Assembly (NCBI GenBank): GCA_018894105.1
Contig: CM032117.1
Location: 34,638,501-34,702,500, forward strand
DNA: 64,000 nt
Direction: 5' to 3'
Source of the DNA: Jacaranda mimosifolia
Lineage: Eukaryota > Streptophyta > Magnoliopsida > Lamiales > Bignoniaceae
In this document: positions 47,950 through 59,090 of the stretch, one piece after another
How the letters are laid out: the number at the start of each line of letters is the position of its first letter
How positions within the stretch are numbered: the first letter of the stretch is position 1
Notes under the pieces: generated by a model
What the model was told of the DNA's origin: nothing
What the model saw: only the letters and a program-made list of their open reading frames with translations
Databases searched by the model: none
Position numbers and translations under genes: made by a program

Positions 47950-50900
47950 TAAACCACCCTATATACTTGTATACATATATACATACATATATATACACTA
48001 CATAAAGCATCGGAATGTAGTTATTATTTTGATATGTTTTTCAATAAATTAATAGAATTAATTTTATTTCAAATATAATGATTAATATATATTGAAACTA
48101 TATATTAATAGAATTATAATATCATATAGAAAAATAACTGTATATTTAATTTATTTTACAAAACAAAAGTTTATCTTGTGCATAGAATATACCAAAAATA
48201 TTAGTATTTGAACGTCAATTCTCCTTTAATGTGTTTTTGACTGAACAATATTAAAGTAACCTCATTATAATATTTCAATTCTCATAACTATATTATTACA
48301 ATTTACTATTGTCACTTTATCATGACATCTTCTTTTTGTACGTCTAAAAATTTACAAAAGTTCATGAAATTACTTAAAGTATTTGTTTTTATTTATTTTA
48401 TATTATAAAAATTTTTGTTCATTTATAGAATATACTAAAATTACTAATATATGATAAAGAATTCAATAGAATGATTGGATGTCCGTATAATAGAAGTTTT
48501 TATATAAATTGTATAAAACAGAAAATTTTATTAATTTAATACTGATATTATTGGCTAGTCGATTCTCCCTAAAATGTGTTGAGGCATCGCCAATCATCAT
48601 ATTGAAAGAGAGGCGTACCATATAAATAGTGACAAGCCAATATATAATATAATTCGATCTCCATATTTTTCTTCTCATAATTTCAAACTTTTATATGTAA
48701 ATTGAAATTTTTTTTAATAATTTAGAATCACCCTTAGAATTCATGGAAAATAAAAACATTTATTTTACCATATATGTGTTATCTATGAAATGTGAATGAT
48801 TATATATAGTAGCCAGTGTAGTACATTTTTTAGTATATTATCAGAATTAATCTCATTCAATGCATAACAATATTTGTGATATTGAATTGAAGTCTAGATA
48901 GGTAGTAGAAAAATTGAAAGTGCTTCAAGTCTCATACTACGTATATATGCTCTCTTTTTGTAATTGAATGCTTTAAAAAAAAATACAAGATGTTTTCATA
49001 TTGAATTCACAGTGCCATGACATAATATAGTTTTTACGGCAAAGGCATAATTTTAAATAATGCTATTTTTTCAACTTTATTATCTTCTCTCTCTTTTTTA
49101 TCAAATTTTTTCAATTTGATTCTATTTTTAAATCATATATCATCTTTAATTCTTAAAAAAATATATTATTATCATAAATTCAAATAAAATAATTAAAAAT
49201 ATATCATTACATAAAATATATTAATAAAAACTTTTGATTTTATACTTTGAAAGTTTAAGTATATATTAAATGCCAAATTTAATAATCTATGTCATTTATG
49301 CTATATATGTATAAAATGTGAGAGTGGTATAACAAGTAAGTAACTAGATGATATGTTTTCTAACATATTAGCTAAATTAATTATACTTTAGATAAAATAA
49401 AAAAATAACGAAAGAGTTATTCTCATTTTGTTTCTCTATTACCGTTTATGTATTATGATTTTATTTCTTGATCTCTCAATTCTTTTTCAATTAGATTACT
49501 TGTTCTCTCTAAAACCACTCAAAAAAATTTCAATTGTATCACTTCATACAATGAATTCAACCAAAATATATTTAAATAGTCAAGAAAATATATTGTAATA
49601 AAACAATTAAATAAAATATTTTAATTTGATATAAAAAAATTTCACAATAATTTAAAACGTACATCCACCAATATATGCCGTGGATATCAAGTATTATTAT
49701 ATAGTTAGGTGCGTACGCGGGCGGGCGTGTTGGCACAGCAAAATCCAAAAGTAACTGAGTTTGATGACTTTATTCGCTTCTATCATTCTATGCGCATTCA
49801 ACGCCTAATTAGTACACATACATAAATCAGCAGCCACGCGCACACACACACACACACTATATATATATATCTAAGTATAGATTGTTCTTTGGGACTTGAA
49901 ATTATTTATTTATTAGTACATAATTAAAGCGTGACTGACATAGTATGTATGTACAAATTTATATATATATTATTCACATATGCACATACACCAAGAATTA
50001 TAAATGAGATTATACATATGTATAATTATTAACCATAGATTTTGCACCTCTCTTTCTGGACTAGGTATCAAAATCCTAGATTTAATTGGTTTGTGTTTCA
50101 CTCGCAACAAGTTTTGGATAAAAAATTTATATATATTTTACTTTTTCAAAAACATATATTATAACAAATATAATTGATATTTTTATGCTACTTATAAAGC
50201 ACAAGAGTTTGAATAATTAGATTTATATATTATTTAATGAGTTAATAAAATTGTTCTTATTTTATAAGATAATAATATGAAATGTATTTAGATGACCTAA
50301 ATTATTAATAAACTCTTCAAAGCATGTGGAAAATTCATCCCAAAATCACTCCATCCACATTAACATTTAAAGAGGCATTTGTATCAAATCACTCCATATA
50401 TCGATCACATAGGTAACAATGTTCTAACTTGATGATTTCCTAATGAATCACAATTTACGTTAATGTTTTCTTGTTGAGTGGATAATTTATACTCTATTCA
50501 AACCCGCTAGCTTGAGCGTTAGTATTTTTTTATTTTTATTTTTATTTTTATTTTTCCTCCTCTTCTTTCACTAACATATCTTTTCTTTTGTCTCTAATTA
50601 TTTAATTTTTCTTGAATTATTTTATTTCATTTACTTTTCTTTTTGTATATCCTAAAAAATTGAAAATAAGTAAATTGGAATTGCTGAAAAGAATTACAAT
50701 ATCATATAAGAGAGTAAATGAATATTTTATTTATTTTATAGTGTGAAAATTGTAGCGCATACATTAAATTTGTCAAAATCATTAGTATCAATTAATGATT
50801 TAGACAAGAGTTGTTCTGAACAAAGAAAATTTTCATTTTTAAAGAATTTTTTTTTTGGCTAATTTCTAATAAAATAGAATCATAAATCTAGAACAAATTA

Positions 50901-51752
50901 AGAGAATAATAATAAACGCATGTTTATAGAGCATCCTAATTAATGTGGTTAATTGTCAGCTAATAAATTATCAAAGAAGGTTCATTTTTATTTTTCTAAT
51001 ATTGATAACAAAATAGTTTATTCGTCATATTTTAATTTGGTTATGCTTATTGTCCTTTAATATGGAAAGGATATCATATTAGTTTTCCGGACAATAACCT
51101 CATAATATTTTTGGTATAATATATTTATCAAAATAAAGGGAAACAAAAGAGTTTGTTACGAAATAGTTAAAATTTGGTGTGGCCGAACTCAAGTTAATCA
51201 GATCATATTATAATAATCGTATATTTTAAAAGGAGTGGCCAATCACAAAATAATTATAACTGTGCTTTTATTTTTATTTATATGTGCATGCATACACATT
51301 AAAAAATTCATTAAAATTCTAATCTCGAACTTCACACATAGAAATAGAAATAGAAATGTGAAGATAATGCTACTGTGAAATATAACTTAACTACAATTGT
51401 CATATGATTAATTATTGTATTGGCCAAATGAGATGAACAGGAAATAGTTACATCTTGTCCTTAATTAACCACCTTTTTTGAGAATTGTGAGGTTTATCAT
51501 AAATAATCTTCAAAAAACTATTTTTAGCTTTTCAAATAGCCTGCTTGGATTGGGCCATAAAATTTGGAATAAGCCAATGTCTCTTCAAAGTTGAATGGGC
51601 TTATAGAAAGGCCCAGATAGGATATTAAACTCAGGCCCAAAGTAGATAGACGCGTTTTCATTTTTATGGAACATTTGGGCCTAATTGTTGCGGTTCAACG
51701 ACCCAAACTGGTGGTAATTATGAGATGTATTTACTGGGTATATAAGTGGAAG

Positions 51753-52410
51753 TAGTGCTGTCAATAATCGGATTTTAATTCGAATTCAATCTAAATTTAA
51801 TTTAAAATTTAAAATTTTTATTCTATTTAAATATTCGATAAATCAAATTCAGTTATAAAAATATTTGTAATCCAAAATAAGTTGATCGAATATAGAATTA
51901 AACAATTCAATTCGTTAAATATTCTAATTCGAACTTTAATAATTTTTTATTAAATTAAATTTATATATATATTAACCTAATATCTATATTAACATCTATA
52001 TTATGCTATTAATATTGACTCTTTAGCCTCAAAAATAAGAAGGATAATGATAAAATATCAAGTATAATAATGTATAACAGTTTATCTATACATTAATATA
52101 ATATGAAATATATAGGAGTTTAGTATTCAAATATTTAACTTTTGGACTAATATATAGTAAAAAGTTATTAAAAATTCAAATATAATGTAAATTTACTTTA
52201 TAAATATAATATTTTTATACAATCCAAAAGGAAAAAAATTAATCAGGCTGGGTTTTTTTTTTATATCAAATTTCGCATATCCATCGAATTCGGATATGGT
52301 ATTAACTAACAAAGATCCGATAGAATATCAAGTCAAATTCAAATATGAATTTTAATAATCAAATTCGGATTAAGATATGACTGATCCGATTCAACCTGTT
52401 GACAGCCCTA
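51753..52410. mobile_element. Non-autonomous hAT element with ATTCGGAT words
   Basis: Perfect 8-bp target duplication agtggaag at 51745-51752 and 52411-52418. The ends are TAGTGCTGTCAAT and, inverted, TAGGGCTGTCAAC. The subterminal zones carry repeated attcggat / atccgaat / gatccgat words in both orientations. The interior is AT-rich and non-coding. Length 658 bp. Confidence 0.95.
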
Positions 52411-52418
52411 AGTGGAAG

Positions 52419-53130
52419 ACGAATAGATTTGTCATAGGTTCCTATTAAAAATAGTTGAGAAATTGCTTATAACTCTTAAATTGCACCAGATGTAAAATCA
52501 TGAATTTGTGAGAATCAAACTACGTACATCGACAATGAGATGTACATCTCTCTCTCTCTCTATATATATATATTTATATATATCATGCAGACTTATATGA
52601 TATTATACATACCTTTATATATATATATATATATATTTTTTTTTTTGTATCTCGATATGCTCAAATATTTCTACGTGAGCAAGATATTTAAAATGCTTTG
52701 GTATTCATCTATTTCCTCAAGTAATAATTTATGTAAGATTTATGAACGATGGAAAGAAATCGAACGGAAACTTTTGGAGGAAAGGAAAACCTCACAATTT
52801 AAAAGATCAATTAATTCAATTAACTAACATACAAATCTTCATGATGGGAAATAATTCATGGTGTTTTTTATATTTAAAAAATTTCTTCAAAATAAAAATT
52901 GTAAAAATAGATATAAAAAGGCTCGATCTTTTTAACAGTATCATGAATTGTTCACAAATATTAATTAATGATCTATACTATTTTCCTATCTATAATGAAG
53001 GGTGAATCTACCGATCACAATATGTCTAAATAAACCCTAATTCTACAGGAGAGTAAAATTCTAAAATGGCAATTGGCATGCAGGAATGGTATAGCTTTAG
53101 AAATGAACATGTGAAAAGAATGATATTAAT
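52419..53130. other. AT-rich spacer with microsatellites
   Basis: CT then TA run at 52549-52572 and TA run at 52617-52636. The frames over them (52540-53005) have no domain. Confidence 0.6.
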
Positions 53131-53135
53131 ATAAG

Positions 53136-53805
53136 TTATCATATGTTTGGTATGATAAGGAATGAGAAAAAAATGGAATCATCATTCCTTACTTAGTTCT
53201 AGTATTACGATTGGTATTTAGCACTAATGGGTAGAAACGGAATAAAAGTATTTTAAATGACCAAATTATTCGTTTGTATAAAATTCTTAAAATTAAATAT
53301 TCTATTGATAAATTATATAAATCTTATAACTCTATGTTATTTATACGATCTTTATTTTTTTATTTCGTAAAAATGTATGACGAAGATTGTGATTTATTTA
53401 TATTTTAGGAAGTAAAATTAATTTTTTGTAGGTAAAAATAATAGATGCAGTACCTAGTTAGTTTTTCTTTTATTGGAGTTTGAAGATTATAAGAGAACGT
53501 TGTATGGAGAAGAAGATACCATAAAGAATATACATACGAGGATTTTTGTGATGGTTTAGAATTATTTTATTAAATATTAGGGTATAGTTTTGTCAAATAT
53601 AAAAATAAGTCTATTTCTAATAGACTAGAATGGGTAAACCTATGGAGGAGAGAAGAAATGGCTAAACCCATGTTTTTTGTGGAATGGGAATTCCAGTGCA
53701 AATGAGGATTACCATTCTTAAATTATACCATACATGAGTTTAAGAATAAATTTGGGAATGTCCATCCCATTTTTACCCAAGTGCTACATACCAATCATAC
53801 AATAA
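53136..53805. mobile_element. Possible MITE-like element
   Basis: The left end gtttggtatgataaggaatg and, inverted at the right, gattggtatgtagcac share a short imperfect TIR. Both flanks of the interior carry ggaatg/cattcc words. No clear target duplication. The superfamily is undecided. Confidence 0.35.
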
Positions 53806-53809
53806 TATT

Positions 53810-55046
53810 TTTATAGGCAAATATTTGTCTAAACATTATACTTTATGGTAGTCAAATTGAAGTTTTTCAACCTCAATGAAACTACTATTGCCTATTTTTC
53901 GAAAAAATTCCAATGAGAAAAAGTGAAATAGCATACCAATATTATATACATGGGGTGTGTTTGATTGGTTGTATTAATAATATAAAGTAATCTAGGTCCA
54001 CCTGAAATTATAAGAGATTATCATAATCTATGCTAATGTAATTTAATTTATATTTGATATTGTAGATTACATTAAACACTACAATATATTCAAATATTTA
54101 GATCATGTTTGACACTAGTTATTCACCGCTATATTATTTTGGCTTTTCAATCATGCCCCCACACTTAATAGCACGTTTGATACATAAGATTCACCCTATT
54201 AATTAGAGAATGTAGGAAAAGTTGATCTTATCCAAACCTATACATAGGCATATCATGGATGTGCACGTTGGCGCCAGAGTTAGCAATATTTGTGCACATA
54301 CATACAAAATATGACTGCCTAGGCACCAGAAAGTGCATATTTTATTACCAAGAAAAGAATCGAATAGGCGCGATATCATACATAGACTACACACCAAATT
54401 GTTACTAAAGTATAGGCATTTTACACACGCGTATGCACCAATGTTTGCAATAAAACTGCTTTGGAATCAATGTATTATCTAGGCACCAAAGTGAGAAACT
54501 TTCTATTTTTAAATTCTAAAAATTATTTTGGGGCTTCTTGGTAATTTCATTTTGCAATTAGAAAGATATAATCGTCATTGAAAATGTTAGTCACCGTGGA
54601 AAGACTACGAATTTCAAATTCAACCCCGAATTTGAATAGCCTTTAATTATAGCCATAGTATGTGCCCGGCACGGGCTCAAAGATAATTTACTCCGACCCG
54701 ATTGCCATAATCACATGTATCAGATGGAAGATAAGTCACCACTAAAATCTCTATTAGACCTTAATGCCCAAATCAAACACGGCCATAAAGTACTTACTTC
54801 AACATTACATTTATACCAAAAATTTATATTTTTATGAAAGAAATGGGCCCAAATTAACCTAATTTGAATTGTAACACATTTGGGACAAGATCCAATTTGA
54901 CCAACCATATGGGCCCTATATCTAACGGTTGATAAATTGGTGGTGGGTGCAAAGGCGATCGGTGTCGAACCATGTAGAGTAGAACCATTGACACATTAAT
55001 TTTTCTATTATTGACCAAATTCCTCCTTTTCATTTTTTTCTAGTAA
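53810..55046. other. Unassigned spacer
   Basis: No gene recognised. Text near 53945 (ggggtgtgtttgattggttg) resembles a Harbinger-type MITE end, but no inverted partner was found. Confidence 0.5.
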
Positions 55047-55060
55047 CTAGTATGTGGAAC

Positions 55061-55075
55061 CCGCGCAATGTGCGG
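55061..55075 (-). terminator. Helitron 3'-end hairpin
   Basis: CCGCGCAATGTGCGG folds into a six-pair stem (one G-T pair) with an AAT loop, 10 bases before the CTAG terminus on the minus strand. In Helitrons this hairpin marks the end of rolling-circle transposition; it is not a transcription terminator. Confidence 0.65.
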
Positions 55076-56634
55076 ACAATATTAAAATACTTAGCATTGT
55101 GTTAACTATCATTGTATTGTAATATATTATTTCAATTGCTTATAGTGAAATCTTTTGGTTTGAGATTATGATCAAAACTGTAAATTTTAAATTCATAAGT
55201 TTAAGTCTATATTGAGATATTAGTGCCCAATATTACTTTATGAAAAATAGTAAATAATATTTATGGAAAATTTATTAACAAAGAACCCTTATATACACCG
55301 AAAATATTAATGTCATTTTTACCTATTGACTCAAATTTTCTTATCAAAATTATCCATAGAGCACATTAGATCTAATTATGTGCATGGCATTTATTGATGT
55401 GATGTTAAGAGAACTTATACATGTTGAAAGAATTATAATTATATTATATATATACACCTTATTTTCATTGATCACATAACACTGTAAGAAAATACTCCCT
55501 CACAAACGGAAAATTTTCAACACAAATTTAAGAATTCATCGCAAATTATTTTATCGCAAATTCATTAGTATATGTTTTGTCACTGATTAACCCTATGATG
55601 AAATTGAAATTCATAAAAAAACTAAATGTTTGTCACAAGTAGCATTATTCATATATATATATATATATATATATCTTACTTAATTTTTAATCTTCATTTC
55701 CATGGAGAATTTGAACCTAACACGAAAGCTAAAAAAATCTTCCTACTTGTATTGCATAAAGAAAAAATAGTGAAAGAGAAAAAATAATAATGATGGGATA
55801 ATGATTTATAATATTAGATTAGATAAAGATGGATGATGTGTCTACATTACGACCTTTTCATACCAGAGACATCTTGTCCATACCAAAACCTAAAAATTAA
55901 AATTATGTCTTTAACTAATATTTTTCATTCAAAGTTTAGAGTTAATAATTGTAGCAAGTTATGCATTCTTCTCCTTCTTAATCATCACTCTCTTGACCTT
56001 ATTGCTTGAAAGTTGCGCATTAAGATCATCAACTTCTATTCCTAATTTTGCATTCTCCGAACTGCTTTGCTTAGTAGGGGTCTTTGCAAGAGAGATCACC
56101 TCATTATCTGAAATAGAACCCTACAAAACGAAAGATGGGAAAGAAAATAATTAAAAATAAAGATGGACACATTAATATTGTTGATATGAGAAACAAAGGC
56201 AAATATTATAGTTAAATAAAGTGATTATCCTCAATTAAAAGAAAATGAGTGCTAAAACAACCTTGAAATCCTTGTCTCCACCCGTGACTTGTTCATTATT
56301 GAAATCTGGTTTCTATTAAACAAAAATAATAACATCATTGAAAGTTCTAATTGATAATAATTAATTATAACATTAAACTGTAGTTTCAATGTTTTGAAAT
56401 ATCTTATAAAGCCATGACTATGAATATATCTTGAGGTGGAGAATGGCCATATTGTTTTATAAGATCCTCATCATCGCTAAGATTAACGACAGTATAGACT
56501 TCATCATGCGCCTCAATATTGGAGCTCCTAACGACTACTTTGAACATGACATTTCTATCAAGAACGGTATCCAACTCCAATGGATAGGAAAAGTCATCAG
56601 CAATATCGGAAGTCTAAACTCATATCAGTATCAG

Positions 56635-57213
56635 ATATGGGTGTAAATGAGATGAGACGATTCGCGAACAGTTTGGGCTTGACTCGATGAAAGCTCGTAT
56701 TTGGCTCCATCTTGTCGAGCTCGAGCTTGCCAGTCAAACGAGCCAAGCCGAGCTCAATTATATTCGGCTCAAAAAGCTTAAGAGACTAAACGAGCTTTTG
56801 TATTATATATATATACATATATATAATTATAATTTAGGCCCATATAATAAAATTTATAAAGATAAGTAATAATTTCATTTTTTATTTTTAAGAAAATATA
56901 TAACAAAATTATTTAAAAAATTTATCATGATAGATTTTGTTTTGAGTCTAAATAAGCTTGAGTTAATCCAAACCAATACAAGCTCGAATTCAAGCTCATT
57001 TGAGCTTATACGAATCGAGCTTTTCTGATTTTCTATGATGAGCCTTATCAAGTCAAGCTCGATAAGGCTCGCTGACCTTCGTCTATTCCAACGTGCCGAG
57101 CTTAAGCTTGGTTGTTTGGGCTCAACCAAGCTCGGCTCGAGCTCGAGCTCGAGCTCATGAATTAATAGACGAGCTGAGTTTGAGCTTACTCGACTCGACT
57201 CGTTTACACCCCT
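56635..57213. mobile_element. Non-autonomous hAT element with GAGCTCGAG words
   Basis: Perfect 8-bp target duplication agtatcag at 56627-56634 and 57214-57221. The ends are ATATGGGTGTAAATGAG and, inverted, AGGGGTGTAAACGAG. Subterminal zones are full of gagctcgag / aagctcg / cgagctt words in both orientations, including a long self-complementary run near 57125-57155. Inserted beside an exon of the RPA-like gene. The frames at 56687 and 56875 are by-products of the repeats. Confidence 0.95.
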
Positions 57214-58067
57214 AGTATCAGAAGTATAAAAGGTCATTAAAACAATTAAAATAAAATAATGTACCTCATCTAAACCTTCCTTCAACTCATTGGTAGACTT
57301 TCCTATGAGTTACATAGCTTCATGATCCCAAAGCAACAATGAAATAAAACCAGTACCATCCATGACACGCACTTGATGCTTGTACTTGAAATGCAATATA
57401 GATTAAAACTTTTAGATTTTATATCTAATATTTTAAAAGAATAGAGAATATGGCCAAATACCTATGAGCAACAAAGAAATCAATATGATCACATTTCTTG
57501 CAATAAAATTTGTTTCCAACTTTGTCATCCTTTTTTGGACACCTCTTGCATCCTAGATATAACCATTCTTTTTGGAGTTCTAAATCAACAACAACCGTAA
57601 CAATCCAAAAGCTTTCTTCGTGTTAAATAATCCCATTTTATCCCACATACACAGCATAATATATCCTAAATATAAGATCAGTAACAAAAAAGTTAATCAC
57701 TTGCAGACATTGAACTAATTCCCCAATAGTTTTAACATTTACAATCCTAGATGCCACCTCATCAGAAACATAATAGCTACCTTGAGAGGAAATTTGCCTA
57801 ATCCTCTCAGAGTTAGCTTCAAGCACATAGAGTAATCTGCATTCTCTCAAGTTTGTAACAATCATAAATATAAACAACCATTTATTTTTACCATACATAT
57901 TCACCAAAATAATGCATAGGAAACCTGGATTTGAAATCAACAACTTGAGGAAGACAAGGATTAATCCAAAGTTTTAACGCATGCCAAGTATTATGCACAG
58001 AATACTTGTTTGCAATAAATTAATTTAAAATTAGTTCTGTGTAAAAAAAAAAAAAAAAAAACCAAAC

Positions 58068-58098
58068 AAACAAACAAACAAACAAACGAACGAACAAA
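58068..58098. repeat. AAAC tetranucleotide repeat
   Basis: About seven AAAC/AACG units after an A run, in an RPA-like intron. Gives the Phe-Val-Cys-Leu string in the overlapping frame. Confidence 0.85.
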
Positions 58099-58435
58099 CT
58101 AAAAGTGGAAACAAAATTTGAATACCCTGAAATTTGCGAGCTTGTATCAACTGCATAACAACTATGACAGGTTGCTCAGTAGATCTATCCAAGTGAGCCA
58201 AATTTTGGTCTAGAAGTTCTCCCCAAAAATTAGCTGAAACCCTATTCCTCTTGCTTGAAAAAATTACAAAATCAAGTATCATAACAGAAGGAATCATTAT
58301 ACAATGTGTAGTTAATATGAATCATTGTCAAGCTAACTCATGATCTTCGAGCTCCATATTCATAAAGACACTGGTCTTACCACCTAGCTTATGCTCTTGC
58401 ACATTACTCCGACTCACAACCTCTCCTATGACATC

Positions 58436-59090
58436 TAGGGATGGGATTCGGATTCGAGTTTAGGGGTACCTGACCCGACCCTATCGGGTGTTTCTTGTTC
58501 GAGTTGAGTATTTTTAGTCCCCAAACCCGATCGGGTATTTATGGGGGTACCCGAAAATTTTCGAGTGGGGTATTGGGTATTGGCTTAGGGTACCCCTATT
58601 TTATTAAAAACAATAATAATAATTATAGTATTATACATTTATACAGTTTTTCTTTTAAAACTTTGTTGGTTTTATTTTGAGATTTGTTCAAATGTTTGGA
58701 TTTAATGCTTTTGTGAGTTATGACTTGCGATGAAATATTATTGTAAAAATGTGAAGTGTGAAGTGTGAAGTTGAATTGTAAATTTGTGATGAATAGAGGA
58801 TGATGATGATATTGAAAAAATATTATTATTAATATATTTAAGTTTTAAAATTACATATTAGGTGGCATTCAGAACTTTTGAACAATGAAATGTAGTGCTA
58901 TCAATTGGTTCATGACGAAAATAAATAATAAATTAATAAAATTTTAATTTTTATCTATTAAAAATATATAAAAAATTTAGTGGGGCTTTATGGGGGGTAC
59001 CCGATGGGGATCGGGGCTCGGGTATCAAAAAATGGTACCCAAGCCCTTGGGTACCCGCAGTGGGGGTACCCCCACACCCGCCTACCCCTA
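58436..59090. mobile_element. Non-autonomous hAT element with GGGTACCC words
   Basis: Perfect 8-bp target duplication atgacatc at 58428-58435 and 59091-59098. The ends are TAGGGATGGGATT and, inverted, TAGGGGTAGGCGG. Subterminal zones carry gggtaccc, cccgatcggg and gggggtacc words. It sits at the splice acceptor end of an RPA-like exon; the acceptor (ttgtggtag on the minus strand) is just outside its right end. Confidence 0.95.

Larger units (their letters stand above)
46480..51744. other. AT-rich intergenic DNA
   Basis: No gene recognised. It contains an A run and TTTTTA pentamer run (47690-47750), a CCCCA repeat (47918-47949), small CA/TA runs near 49840-49870, and a short segment rich in gggcc/ggccc words (51555-51720). 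All short frames are low-complexity. Confidence 0.6.

Noticed and set aside
47574..48005. 143-codon frame with Phe-Ile strings
   Set aside because: It runs through TTTTTA, CCCCA and TA simple repeats; composition explains it.
53940..54110. Harbinger-type MITE end (gggtgtgtttgattgg)
   Set aside because: No matching inverted end or TA/TAA duplication could be placed.
55480..55660. CACTA-transposon-like end (cactgtaagaaaata)
   Set aside because: It resembles a CACTA terminus, but no inverted partner and no 3-bp duplication were found.
56687..57285. Frames on both strands with LEL/SSS repeats
   Set aside because: They translate the GAGCTCGAG subterminal words of the hAT element, not a gene.
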